From Streptomyces sp. NBC_01431 (GTDB taxonomy: Bacteria; Actinomycetota; Actinomycetes; Streptomycetales; Streptomycetaceae): DNA of 64,000 bases. Positions within the stretch are counted from its first letter, which is position 1. Each line of letters opens with the position of its first letter. Of the stretch, positions 36,501-45,374 are shown in pieces. The notes beneath the pieces were generated by a model that saw only the letters and a program-made list of their open reading frames with translations, did no database searches and was not told the DNA's origin. A program made the translations under genes and the position numbers. The stretch lies in contig NZ_CP109496.1 of NCBI RefSeq assembly GCF_036231355.1, positions 434,001 to 498,000 on the forward strand, given 5' to 3'.

Positions 36501-38106
36501 GGGCACTTGGCCGGTACGGGGCGGAGACACCCTGCGCGTACGAGGCGTCGCCCCGCTGCCGAACCGTGGTGTCGTCCGTGTCCAGGAGCCGCGCCAGCTC
36601 CCCGGGCGTGTCGGCGCTCAGGCGCAGCACCCGCTCCGGTTCGCGCACGGCCGCCCGGCGCGGAGCGGCCACAGCGCCCGGGGCCTGCTCCAGGACCACG
36701 TGGGCGTTGATCCCGCCGAATCCGAACGCGTTGACGGCGGCCCGGCGCAGCGGCTCCTCCCACGGGCGGGCGAGCGCCGCCGGGCGGAACCGGGTGCGGG
36801 CGAGGGCGGGGTGCGGCTCGTCGCAGTGCAGGGTCGGCAGCAGGGTCGCGTGGTACACGGCGAGGGCAGCCTTCACCAGTCCGGCGATGCCTGCGGCGGG
36901 CATGCAGTGGCCGATCATCGACTTCACCGAGCCGATGACGGGTGCGGCCGCACCGTGCGCGCTGGGCCCGAACACCTCGGCCAGCGTGGCCAGTTCAGCC
37001 GCGTCGCCCGCCGGGGTGCCGGTGCCGTGCGCCTCCAGGAGGCCCACGGAGCCGGGGGCGCGCGGGTCGAGGCCCGCCGCTCGCCAGGCCTGGCGGACCG
37101 CACGGGTCTGGCCGCCCGGGTCGGGGTTCATCAGCCCGGCGGCGCGGCCGTCGCCCGCGACGCCGGTGCCACGGATCACCGCGTACACACGGTCGCCGTC
37201 GCGTTCGGCGTCCGCGAGACGTTTGAGGACGACGACGCCCGTCCCCTCACCAATGAGGATGCCGTCGGCCGCCGCGTGGAAGGGGCGGCTGCGCTGACTC
37301 GGCGAGAGGGCGCGCAGCTGGGCGAAGACGCTCCACAGGGTGACGTCGTGGCAGTGGTGCACACCGCCCGCGAGCATCATGTCGCAGCGGCCGGCGGCCA
37401 GTTCGCCCACCGCCTGGTCGACCGCGATCAGCGAGGACGCGCAGGCCGCGTCCACCGTGTACGCCGGCCCCCGCAGGTCGAGCCGGTTGGCGATGCGGGA
37501 CGCCGCCAGATTGGGGACGAGCCCGATGGCCGACTCCGGGTGCTCGGGTCCCAGCGTCTCGGTGAACGCGGCCCGGATCCGGTCGAGCTGGTCCGGGGCG
37601 AGGTGGGGCATGAGCTGGCCCAGGGTGCGCGTCAACTGGTGGGCGGTACGCACCCGTTGGTCGAGCCGGACGAGGCCCGGGTTGAGGTATCCGCCCCGGC
37701 CCAGGACCACCCCGACCCGGCCGCGCTCGGGCAGCCGCTCCTCACCGCCCGCGTCCGCGATGGCGCGGGCCGCGACCGAGAGCGCGATGAGCTGGTCGGG
37801 CTCGGTGCCCGCGACCGAGCTGGGCATGATGCCGAAGCGGGTGGCGTCGACCTCGGCGAGGCCGTCGACGAAGCCGCCGCGCCGGCAGTAGATGCGGTCG
37901 GCGGCGCCGCCCGGATCGCCGGGCCGGTAGTAGACCGGGTCCCAGCGTCCCTCGGGCACCTCCCGTACGGCGTCCACGCCCTCAACGAGGTTGCGCCAGT
38001 AGGCGTCGAGGTCCTTGGCGCCGGGCAGCAGGACGGCCATGCCGACGATGGCGACGGGTATCTGACGATCCATCAAATCCGTTGTGTCTGGAGTCTCGTC
38101 GGCCAT
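33559..38106 (-). CDS. PUFA-synthase-like megasynthase, KS-AT-DH-PPTase
   Basis: 1515 aa from ATG 38106, one base after the upstream synthase stop. KS (residues 15-475) has the full triad: Cys in VDAACASSL near 222, His in EAHGTGT near 362 and His in MIGHCMPAAG. AT (about 595-850) has GHSVGEW near 665. After a low-complexity linker comes a PKS-type DH double hotdog (1020-1260), with LLDHCFFPQ plus HPVVPATT and the Asp in LLDNVGQLLGYW. The C-terminal 4'-phosphopantetheinyl transferase (1325-1515) has IGVGIDVEEI and WFTRFWAAKEAAAKAEG. No ACP is present, so it must work with the ACP of the partner or the free ACP. An intact KS Cys means it is not a chain-length factor. The N-terminus between 38106 and 38217 was excluded. 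Confidence 0.93.
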   Translation of the reverse strand: MADETPDTTDLMDRQIPVAIVGMAVLLPGAKDLDAYWRNLVEGVDAVREVPEGRWDPVYYRPGDPGGAADRIYCRRGGFVDGLAEVDATRFGIMPSSVAGTEPDQLIALSVAARAIADAGGEERLPERGRVGVVLGRGGYLNPGLVRLDQRVRTAHQLTRTLGQLMPHLAPDQLDRIRAAFTETLGPEHPESAIGLVPNLAASRIANRLDLRGPAYTVDAACASSLIAVDQAVGELAAGRCDMMLAGGVHHCHDVTLWSVFAQLRALSPSQRSRPFHAAADGILIGEGTGVVVLKRLADAERDGDRVYAVIRGTGVAGDGRAAGLMNPDPGGQTRAVRQAWRAAGLDPRAPGSVGLLEAHGTGTPAGDAAELATLAEVFGPSAHGAAAPVIGSVKSMIGHCMPAAGIAGLVKAALAVYHATLLPTLHCDEPHPALARTRFRPAALARPWEEPLRRAAVNAFGFGGINAHVVLEQAPGAVAAPRRAAVREPERVLRLSADTPGELARLLDTDDTTVRQRGDASYAQGVSAPYRPSALVPNPQGTWQAPAARLGIVAPTAKRLALARRAVAQGRPWRGRSDVWFAPRPLLGKAGGGKVAFVFPGLEAEFTPRVDEVAEHYGLRLPGRAYTEATDVARHGLGVLRVGRILDEALRALGVRPDGVAGHSVGEWTAMIAGGMFAAGEADDFFASFDPDSLRVPGLTFAAIGAPAARVSEALTGWPDLVLSHDNSPSQSMVCGPQQPVEKFAAKLRAERVICQVLPFRSGFHTPMLAPYLGPMKRGVDAAEILPQRVPVWSGTTAAPFPADPDEVRALFVRHLLEPVRFRLLIDAMYAAGFRAFVQVGTGRLTSLITDTLKDRDHLTLSANSPQRGGLAQLLRVETGLWAEGYPPALARPDGPRPSAPIPLDLTAALVPIAPHRLDDLRAELCPRTESEAELATSTNLLSESLTRSHPVAAELDALMRETVDSVTAVLEGARDPVAASASPGAALSGTPTTPDSAAPSTEHRTQLRVSTTAMPYLLDHCFFPQRPGWPDPADRHPVVPATTVLHHLMAAAERAASGQRAVAVDDVRLEKWVNAIPAVDVTITARPQGADRWAVAFGPYARATVHLAPAYPAPPSAPPLDAADERPPDIAAAQLYEDRWMFHGPAFRGVTALRGIGPGHVRGTITTPSAPGALLDNVGQLLGYWLMSTHPTRTVIFPVALERARFYGPPPPTGTRVDCHAVITSLTEDTLLADVRVTLPDGTVWAELSGWRDRRFSGLDARKSGGYPEHRALAEAQPGGWCLLRDVWPDLASRDLLTRMQLGRAEREAYEARPPRGRRQWLLGRIAAKDAVRRWLWQRGEGAVFPAEIEIVNEESGRPRAVGVHGRTLPALDLSLAHRGDLAVALVRPPGHSPYSIGVGIDVEEIADHTPQTHRVALGARELALLGGLVAAGSGESEALWFTRFWAAKEAAAKAEGTGFGGRPHAFEVTEADAESLTVTVDGRRYHVHCTLVDPTHVVAWTTSATTLKESTQ

Positions 38107-38107
38107 G

Positions 38108-41100
38108 TCACAAGGCCGATGCCGTGTAGACGACGGACGTGGCCGACTCGTCGCCCCAGGCCAGCTCCCGCAGCAGGGCCAGCGCGCCCTCCTCGCGGTC
38201 GATGAGGGCCACACCACGCCGGGCGTACTCGCGGGCGAGGTGCGGGGTGACCATGCCGCCGTGCACTCCGGACGGCGCCCACGGCCCCCAGTGCACGGTC
38301 AGCGCCCGCTGCCCGGTGCGCCGCGCCCACCGCTCGCCGAGGCTCGCGAGCGCGTCGTTGGCGGCGGCGTAGTCGCTCTGGCCGCGGTTGCCCAGTACGG
38401 CGGAGACGCTGCCGAACAGCACGGCCGTCCGGGGGCAGTGGGGCAGCGCCGACGCGGCGTCGAGCAGCGCGCGGGCGCCGTCCACCTTCGTCGCGTACAC
38501 CCGCCGGAACGACTCGGGGTCCTTCTCCTCGATGAGCCGGTCCTCGATCACGCCCGCCGCGTACACCACCACATCGATGCGACCGTGCTCCGCCTGGATC
38601 TCCTTGACGGCCTGGGCCACGGCCGCGCCGTCGCACATGTCGGCGACGCGGTACGCGGCCTGGCTGCCGAGCCGCCCCAACCGGTCGAGGGTGTGGGCGA
38701 CTTCACGGCCCGCGAGGACGTTCCTGACCTCGCGCTCGATCGCGGCGGGGGCCTGCTCGCCCCGGGCGGCGAACAGCGCCCGCAGCGCGGTGGCGTCGGT
38801 GGCGCCCGCGAGTTCCGGGGCCTCGGGCCCGGCGGGCAGCGGGGTCCTGCCGAGGAGCTCGATCCGGCAGTGGGAAGCCGCCGCCAGCGCCACGGCGAAG
38901 TCCGCGGTGATGCCGCGCGCGCCTCCGGCGAGCACGACCACGGAGTCCCGGTCGAGTCCGAGCGCCGCGGCTTCGGCGGCCCCGTCCCCGGCGGGCCCCG
39001 CACCGGTGTGCGCCAGGCCGCCGAGGCCGCGCTCCGCGAGCGCGTACCCGTACCGTCCGGCATCGGTGCGCACGACGACGGGGGCGTGGTCCTCGGCGTA
39101 CAGCTCGGCCATCAGGAAGTCGGCCCGCCGAGCGGCGGTGGCCGCCGGGTCGAGGTCGACGACGCGGGCGGCGATGTCGCCGTACTCCCGCCCGATGGTC
39201 CGGAACAGGCCGTGCAGCCCCGCCCCCGCATTCTCTCCGGCGCCGGGCGCGGTCCTGCCGCAGATCAGCCAACGGGGTGCGAGGCGCAGGGCGGCCCGGA
39301 AGATCTCGAAGGCCCCGGGAAGCAGCGCCCCGGCGCCGTCGGACGGGGCTGCGGGGACCACGGCTCCCAGGTGGAAGACCCCGTCGAGGGGACCGTCGGC
39401 CTGGTCGAGTCGCCGGTCGGTTGCGTACGCGACGATCTCGGCGCCCCTGTCGACCAGCCGGGCTGCCAGTTCCTCGGCGGTCGAGCCGCCTCCGAGCAGG
39501 GCGAAGCGCCTGCCGTGGAGGTCCGGGTCCGTCGGGATGACCGGCAGGCCGAGGGGCGTCTCCTCAAGGAGGCAGCGGCGCGGGGCCACGCCCTGGGCGG
39601 GCTCGGGTTCGGGCGGAGCCGGGGCGGCCGACGCGGGCACGGCAGCGGCCGCTTCCGGCTCGGCCGGGCTCTCGTGCCCAGTGATCCACGCGGTGATCGC
39701 GGCGACCGTCCGGGCCCGGGACAGCTCCTCCATCTCCGCGTCGTCGAAGGTGCGGGTTCCCGCGAGGTGACGGGCCAGCTCACCGACGATCTCGGTGCGC
39801 TTGATGGAGTCGATGCTCAGGTCCGCTTCGAGGTCCAGATCGGGTTCGATCATGTCGGCCGGATAGCCGGTCCGTTCACTGATGACGGTGAGCACGGCCT
39901 GCTCGATGTCGACCACGACCGGACGTGGGGCCTCGGCGGCCGGAGCCTCCTCGGCCACGGCCAACTGCGGAGCGGCTTGCGTACGAGGAGGGAGAGGGGA
40001 CACCGGTGGCGGGGAGGCGGCACCGCCCTGGGCCCCCAAGTGCGTGAGCAGAACGTCCCGTTGGGCCGCGACCAGCTCGCGTGTCGTACGCAGGAAGTCC
40101 GCGATGAGTTCGCGCTCGTCGTACTGGGAGTCGCTGTCGCGCATCACCGTCGTCGTCTCCAGACTGACCCGTCGGGCCGGTTTCAGGGCTCCGGGCAGCA
40201 GGTCGCCGGAGCGGGTGCGGACGAGTTGGCCGTCCACGGTCCAGCCGGGCGGCTCCGGCATTGCCGTCACCGCGCCCCGGCCCTGGAGGAGCCGTCCGGC
40301 GCGTACCGGCACACCCGCGACCGCGAGCCGCGCCAAAGACTCCAGCAGGCCGCGCAGCCCGGCGCCGGGGCGCGGCTCGCAGGCGACCGCCAGGTGTGGA
40401 CGGTCGCCCAGGATCTGGCCGACGAGGCCGGTCAGCACCGTGCCCGGACCCGCCTCGACGAAGATCCGCGCCCCGGCCGCGTACATCGCCTCGACCTGTT
40501 CGGCGAAGCGCACCGGGGACCCGATCTGCGCGGCCAGTTCGGCACGTACGCCATCGGGCCGGGCCGGATAGACGGCGGCCGTCCGGTTGGCCCAGACCGG
40601 GAACTCCGGCACCCTGACCGGGTGCCGGGCCAGGACCGGGGCGAACCGCTCTCCCGCGCCCGCGACCAGGGGGCTGTGGAAGGCGCAGGCGACCGGGATG
40701 CGCCGCACTCCGTGTCCCGCGCCCCGGAGGTGCTCCATCGCCTCGTCCACCAGGGCGGTGGGGCCGGAGACGATGGTCTGCCGGGGGCCGTTGCGGTTGG
40801 CGGCCACGACCCGGCCGCCCAACCCGGCCCCCGCCAGGACGCGCTCCACGTCGGCGGGGGCGGCCGTGACCGCCGCCATCGCGCCGGGGTCGTCGCCGAG
40901 CGAAGCCAGGATCGACTCGGCCCGGTGGGCGCTCAGGTCGAGCAGCGCGTCCGGGGTCAGGGCTCCGGCGGCCGCCAGGGCCACCAGCTCCCCGTAGGAG
41001 TGCCCGCCCGCCATGTCGGGGCGTACACCTGCCCACTCCAGTACGTGACAGATCGTCAGGTCGACGATTCCGAGGGCTGGTTGCGCCATGCGCGTGTCCT

Positions 41101-44100
41101 TCAGCACCTCCTGCTGACGTTCGGCCGCACCCGAGTCGAAGGCTTGGGGCGGATAGAGCGCGGCTGCGTACGCCCCGCCCTGCCGCACCAGTTGCGCGGC
41201 CTCCGGGAACGCGACGAGGAGCTCGGCGAGCATGCCAGGGCGCTGGCTGCCCTGACCAGGGAAGAGAAAAGCGACCTTGGGGTCGATGCCGAGGCCGTCG
41301 GCATCGGAGGCGTCCGGCCCATCCACCCCGGGCCCCCCGGAGAACCTGCCCGACTCGGACCCTGCTGCCCCCGGCCCATCCGCCGCGAACCCGCCGGAAA
41401 TTCGGCCCACCCCGGGCCCGTCCGTCCCCGGCCCATCCTTCCCGGGGCCGCCGGACTCGGACCCGGCTGTCCCCCGGCCATCCTTCCCGCGCCCGCCGGT
41501 AAATCCCCCCGTCCCCGGCTCGTCCGCCGAGTACACCCCCCGGCCCCGCTCCCCGTCCGCCGCCTTTCGCAGCAGCTCCCGCAGTTCACTCACGCTCTCC
41601 GCGACGACCGCGATCCGCACCGGGGCCGGACGGGTCGCGGCGCGCCGGGCCGCCACCAGCGCGGCGTCGCGAAGGCGGAGGCCCGCAGCCGGGCCGTCCA
41701 GCTCCCCGAGGAGCCACTGCGCCTCCCGTCCGGCCGCCGCAGCATCCGCGCCCCGCAACAGGAACAGTTCGGCCGGCCACGCCTCGTAACCCTGAGCCGG
41801 TGGCGCACCCGCGTCGTGGGCAGTGAGCACCGCGTGAAAGTTGGTGCCGCCGAAGCCGAACGCGCTGACCCCGGCGCTCCGTTCGGCCGCCGGGGTCGCC
41901 CACGGCCGAGCCTCGGCATGGAAGACGAACGGACTGGTGGCGGGGTCCCAGGCGGCGTTCGGCTCCTGGAGGTGGAGCGTGGGCGGAGTGATCCCGGTGT
42001 GCAGGGCCATCGCCGCCTTGATCAGGCCCGCCAGGCCCGCCGCGCACTTGGTGTGGCCCAGCTGGGACTTGACGGAGCCGAGGGCGCAGCCGCCCGGCGC
42101 CGCGCCCGACTCGGTGAACACATCCGTCAGCGTGGCCAGTTCGGTGCGGTCACCGACCACGGTCCCGGTTCCGTGCGCCTCGACCAGGCCGACCCTGGCG
42201 GGCGAGACCCCGGCCGCCCGGTAGGCCCGTTCCAGCGCGGCCCGCTGGCCTTCGGGCCGGGGTGCGGTGAGTCCGAGGGAGCGGCCGTCGCTCGCGCTGC
42301 CGATGCCCTTGACCACGGCGTACACGCGGTCGCCGTCCCGCTCGGCGTCGGCCAGGCGCTTCAGCGCCACGCAGGCCACCCCTTCGCCGAGCACGGTGCC
42401 GTCGGCACCGGCGTCGAACGTACGGGAGCGCCCGCGCGGGGAGAGAGCGCGGACGGAGGAGAAGAGCAGGTAGTCGTTGATCCCGTTGTGCAGATCGGCG
42501 CCGCCGCAGAGCACCATTTCGCTGGTACCGGCGGTGAGTTCCTTGCAGGCCACGTCCAGCGCGGCGAGCGAGGAGGCGCAGGCCGCGTCGACGGTGTAGT
42601 TGGCGCCGCCGAGGTCGAGGCGGTTGGCGATCCGGCCCGCGATGACATTGGCGAGCATGCCGGGGAAGGAGTCCTCGGTGAGTTTGGGCAACTGCTCCTC
42701 GACGGCGGGCGGCACCTCCCCCAGGTAGGCGGGCAGGACCGTGCGCAGGGTGGTCGCGCCGGAAAGGTCACTGCCGGACTCCGCCCCGAAGACCACGGAC
42801 GTACGGGAGCGGTCGAAAGGCCGGTCGCCGTACCCGGCGTCCTCCAACGCCCTCCGGGCCGCTTCGAGGGCGAGCAGCTGTACGGGTTCGATGCTGCCGA
42901 GCGAGGCGGGCGGGATGCCGTACGCGAACGGGTCGAAGGGGATCGGCGGCAGAAAGCCTCCCCACCGCGACGCGGTGGTTCCGGCGCGCTCGCCTGTGGC
43001 GTCGTGGTAGATCTCCGGGTCCCAGCGGTCGGCGGGGACTTCGGTGACCGCGTCGACGCCGCCGACGACGTTCGCCCAGTACGTCGCCAGATCGGGGGCC
43101 TGGGGAAACATGCAGGCCATGCCGACGACAGCGATGTCGATCGGCTGCGCGGCAGGCTCTTCGACGACGCCCTCGGCAGCACCCAGAGCCTCGGCCAGCT
43201 CAGCCGCTCGCCGCTCGGCGAAGGCGGCGGCGCCCCGGCTCACGGCGTCGTGCAGCGCGCCGACGGTCGTGGCCGCCGAGCGCAGCACGGCCACCTCCCC
43301 GGCCATGAACATCCCGGCGTCGAGCTGGCGTTGCTCGGAGACCGGCCGCAGCTCGCCGCCCTCCCGATCCACCCCCTTGCTGGCGATCCGCAGCCGCCCG
43401 ATGTTCAGCCGCTCCAGCTCCTCCCAGACCTGGCGGTCGGGGGTGCCGTCGGCGTGCAGACGCGTACGGGCGGCGGCGTAGTCGGCGGTGTACGGGCTGG
43501 CGACGCAGCGGGTGGCGTGGCCCGGGGCGCTCTCCAGGAGCGCGGTGGCCCCGGCGGCGATCACCTGGCGCTGGAAGACCGGCTGGATCGCGCCACACTC
43601 GACCGCCTCGGCCGTGAAGAGGTATGCGGTGCCCATGAGGACGCCGACCGCGACCCCGCGTGCGGCGAGCGGCGCGGTGAGCACGGCGGCCATGGCCGAG
43701 GAGCGTTCGTCGTGGATGCCGCCCGCGAGCAGCACCTGGAAGTCGCGCGCGGTGCCGGGCGCGCGAGCCACGTACTCCTCGACCACCGCCAACTGCGCTT
43801 CCCAGAGCGGAAAGCTGTTGCGCGGTCCCACATGTCCGCCGCATTCGGCGCCTTCGAAGACAAATCTGCGCATGCCCATGTCAATGAACTGTTTGAGCAG
43901 CGTATCGGACGGGACGTGCAGGAACGTCTTGATGCCTGCCGCCTCCAGGTCGGCAGCCTGGGAGGGGCGCCCCCCGGCGATGATGGCGTGCGCGGGGCGG
44001 ACCGCTCGTACGGCCGCCAGTTGTTCGGCCCTGACCTTGCTGTCCGTGAAGCCGAGGATGCCCACGCCCCAGGGCCGATCACCCAGTTCGTCACGGGTCT

Positions 44101-45097
44101 GTTCGAGGAGGGCGCGGCTCTGCTCGCCGTCGGACAGAGCGAGCGCCAGCATCGGCAGCGCCCCTTCGCGCGCCACGGCCGCCGCGAAGCCTGCTCGGTC
44201 GCTGACCCGGGTCATCGGGCCCTGCACGAGAGGCAACCGGGTACCGAGGGCGTCCGCCATCGCTGAGCCCGCCGTCATGGTCCGCAGGCCAGCCTGATCG
44301 GCCACGGCGGCCAGAATGGCCTCGCGCACCCCACGCACAGCACCGGACACGGTGTCCCACCGCTCGGCGAACCGGGCGGCGAGGAACCCGTCCTGACCGA
44401 CGGGGAGTTCGAGACCGGTGCGGGCATTTCGCAGCGCCCGCACGCCGTTGACGACACTGGTCTCCGACCCGTCCATCGTGCGCAGCGCGGCCGCCGCCTC
44501 GTCCGCGATCCCGGACTCCGCGAGCAGCGCGAGCTGAGTATCGAGGACGACCCCGGCCGCGCCGCCGACCACAGCGGCCGCCGCCGCGCGGGGGCCGATG
44601 CCCCCGCAGGCCCACACGGGGAGCTCGTACGCCGGGTCGGCGAGCAGCGCCTGGAGGAGCACGAACGTGCTCAGATCTCCGCTGCGACCGCCGCACTCGC
44701 TGCCGCGCGCCACGAGCCCGTACGCGCCGTCCGCGGCAGCCCGGCGTGCCTCCTCCCTGCCCTCTATCTCGGCCAACACCCGGCATTCATCGGCCAGTTG
44801 ACTGATTTTCCAGTCGGCGTCGGCGGCGAGCAGCACCACCCGCGGGAGGGCGCCGCCGCACTCCTCGGCGACCTCTTCGGGTGTCAGTGCGCAGGACGGC
44901 CCGACGCGGACGGCGAACGCGCCCGCCGTCCAGCGCCGTACGCGCGCGAGCGCCTCTCTTGCACGGCGGTCGCCCGCCCCGAGATCCAGTACTCCGAGTC
45001 CGCCGGCCCGGCAGACCGCGGCGACCGGGCGCGGGTCGGGCAGGCCTAACGGGCTCAATCCGATGACAAGTTCAGGGTTCGGCGCTACGGGCGTCAT
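38108..45097 (-). CDS. PUFA-synthase-like megasynthase, NMO-NMO-KS-AT-ACP-KR
   Basis: 2329 aa from ATG 45097 (GGAG 5 bases upstream; GTG 45103 is an alternative). Residues 10-240 and 275-600 are two FMN TIM-barrel halves like PfaD/nitronate monooxygenase: first GLVARGSECGGRSGDLS and VWACGGIGPRAAAA, second LPLVQGPMTRVSD, FVFEGAECGGHVGPRNSF and LLAGGIHDERSSA. KS (654-1090) has VDAACASSL, EAHGTGT and QLGHTKCAAG. A Gly/Asp/Pro linker (1190-1270) precedes AT (1272-1570, GGHSYGELVAL). ACP near 1764 reads LSIDSIKRTEIVGEL, the PUFA-ACP signature. KR (about 1830-2329) has VVLAGGARGIT with Ser-Tyr in FGSVSAVLGNRGQSDYAAAN. All cores look intact. The enoyl-reductase role of the NMO part is by analogy with PfaD. 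Confidence 0.93.
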   Translation of the reverse strand: MTPVAPNPELVIGLSPLGLPDPRPVAAVCRAGGLGVLDLGAGDRRAREALARVRRWTAGAFAVRVGPSCALTPEEVAEECGGALPRVVLLAADADWKISQLADECRVLAEIEGREEARRAAADGAYGLVARGSECGGRSGDLSTFVLLQALLADPAYELPVWACGGIGPRAAAAAVVGGAAGVVLDTQLALLAESGIADEAAAALRTMDGSETSVVNGVRALRNARTGLELPVGQDGFLAARFAERWDTVSGAVRGVREAILAAVADQAGLRTMTAGSAMADALGTRLPLVQGPMTRVSDRAGFAAAVAREGALPMLALALSDGEQSRALLEQTRDELGDRPWGVGILGFTDSKVRAEQLAAVRAVRPAHAIIAGGRPSQAADLEAAGIKTFLHVPSDTLLKQFIDMGMRRFVFEGAECGGHVGPRNSFPLWEAQLAVVEEYVARAPGTARDFQVLLAGGIHDERSSAMAAVLTAPLAARGVAVGVLMGTAYLFTAEAVECGAIQPVFQRQVIAAGATALLESAPGHATRCVASPYTADYAAARTRLHADGTPDRQVWEELERLNIGRLRIASKGVDREGGELRPVSEQRQLDAGMFMAGEVAVLRSAATTVGALHDAVSRGAAAFAERRAAELAEALGAAEGVVEEPAAQPIDIAVVGMACMFPQAPDLATYWANVVGGVDAVTEVPADRWDPEIYHDATGERAGTTASRWGGFLPPIPFDPFAYGIPPASLGSIEPVQLLALEAARRALEDAGYGDRPFDRSRTSVVFGAESGSDLSGATTLRTVLPAYLGEVPPAVEEQLPKLTEDSFPGMLANVIAGRIANRLDLGGANYTVDAACASSLAALDVACKELTAGTSEMVLCGGADLHNGINDYLLFSSVRALSPRGRSRTFDAGADGTVLGEGVACVALKRLADAERDGDRVYAVVKGIGSASDGRSLGLTAPRPEGQRAALERAYRAAGVSPARVGLVEAHGTGTVVGDRTELATLTDVFTESGAAPGGCALGSVKSQLGHTKCAAGLAGLIKAAMALHTGITPPTLHLQEPNAAWDPATSPFVFHAEARPWATPAAERSAGVSAFGFGGTNFHAVLTAHDAGAPPAQGYEAWPAELFLLRGADAAAAGREAQWLLGELDGPAAGLRLRDAALVAARRAATRPAPVRIAVVAESVSELRELLRKAADGERGRGVYSADEPGTGGFTGGRGKDGRGTAGSESGGPGKDGPGTDGPGVGRISGGFAADGPGAAGSESGRFSGGPGVDGPDASDADGLGIDPKVAFLFPGQGSQRPGMLAELLVAFPEAAQLVRQGGAYAAALYPPQAFDSGAAERQQEVLKDTRMAQPALGIVDLTICHVLEWAGVRPDMAGGHSYGELVALAAAGALTPDALLDLSAHRAESILASLGDDPGAMAAVTAAPADVERVLAGAGLGGRVVAANRNGPRQTIVSGPTALVDEAMEHLRGAGHGVRRIPVACAFHSPLVAGAGERFAPVLARHPVRVPEFPVWANRTAAVYPARPDGVRAELAAQIGSPVRFAEQVEAMYAAGARIFVEAGPGTVLTGLVGQILGDRPHLAVACEPRPGAGLRGLLESLARLAVAGVPVRAGRLLQGRGAVTAMPEPPGWTVDGQLVRTRSGDLLPGALKPARRVSLETTTVMRDSDSQYDERELIADFLRTTRELVAAQRDVLLTHLGAQGGAASPPPVSPLPPRTQAAPQLAVAEEAPAAEAPRPVVVDIEQAVLTVISERTGYPADMIEPDLDLEADLSIDSIKRTEIVGELARHLAGTRTFDDAEMEELSRARTVAAITAWITGHESPAEPEAAAAVPASAAPAPPEPEPAQGVAPRRCLLEETPLGLPVIPTDPDLHGRRFALLGGGSTAEELAARLVDRGAEIVAYATDRRLDQADGPLDGVFHLGAVVPAAPSDGAGALLPGAFEIFRAALRLAPRWLICGRTAPGAGENAGAGLHGLFRTIGREYGDIAARVVDLDPAATAARRADFLMAELYAEDHAPVVVRTDAGRYGYALAERGLGGLAHTGAGPAGDGAAEAAALGLDRDSVVVLAGGARGITADFAVALAAASHCRIELLGRTPLPAGPEAPELAGATDATALRALFAARGEQAPAAIEREVRNVLAGREVAHTLDRLGRLGSQAAYRVADMCDGAAVAQAVKEIQAEHGRIDVVVYAAGVIEDRLIEEKDPESFRRVYATKVDGARALLDAASALPHCPRTAVLFGSVSAVLGNRGQSDYAAANDALASLGERWARRTGQRALTVHWGPWAPSGVHGGMVTPHLAREYARRGVALIDREEGALALLRELAWGDESATSVVYTASAL

Positions 45098-45242
45098 GAA
45101 CACTCCGAATCAGACCGATGAGGCCGGGAGGGGGGTGGCGACAGCGGTGACCCCCGGGGGATCGGGGGCGGCGGGGCCACCGGAGGACCAGGGGGCGGAC
45201 CGTCCGACGGCACCGAGCCGCGGGTGGAGCTCGTACCACTGC

Positions 45243-45374
45243 CTGGACGTGCGCTGATACGGGGACGTGCGCTGCCGATATGGGGAGGTGCGGTGGCGCG
45301 GGGACGTGCGCTGACGCGGGGAGTTGTACTGCCGATACGGGGAGGTGCGCTGACGCGGGGACGTGCACTGGTGC
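45243..45374. repeat. Degenerate 18/21-bp tandem repeat upstream of the megasynthase
   Basis: Seven consecutive units of 18 or 21 bases, most beginning GGGGA(C/G)GTGCGCTG and ending ACGC, GCGC or CCGATAC; exact units start at 45243, 45261, 45282, 45300, 45318, 45339 and 45357, and weaker copies follow to about 45415. Every unit length is a multiple of three, so all frames stay open through it. It lies 146-277 bases before the synthase ATG and could be transcribed leader or a protein-binding array. Confidence 0.75.

Noticed and set aside
38084..44266. A 2060-codon rightward frame opposite the large synthase
   Set aside because: Antisense shadow of a high-GC gene: composition is Gly/Val/Arg-rich, no domain motif is visible, and the opposite strand encodes clear KS, AT, ACP and KR domains.
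33559..45097. Enediyne polyketide synthase cluster
   Set aside because: The DH-PPTase end resembles enediyne PKSE, but the domains are split over two proteins, NMO barrels are present, and the usual enediyne cassette genes (the conserved E3-E5 and thioesterase) are missing from the neighbourhood.
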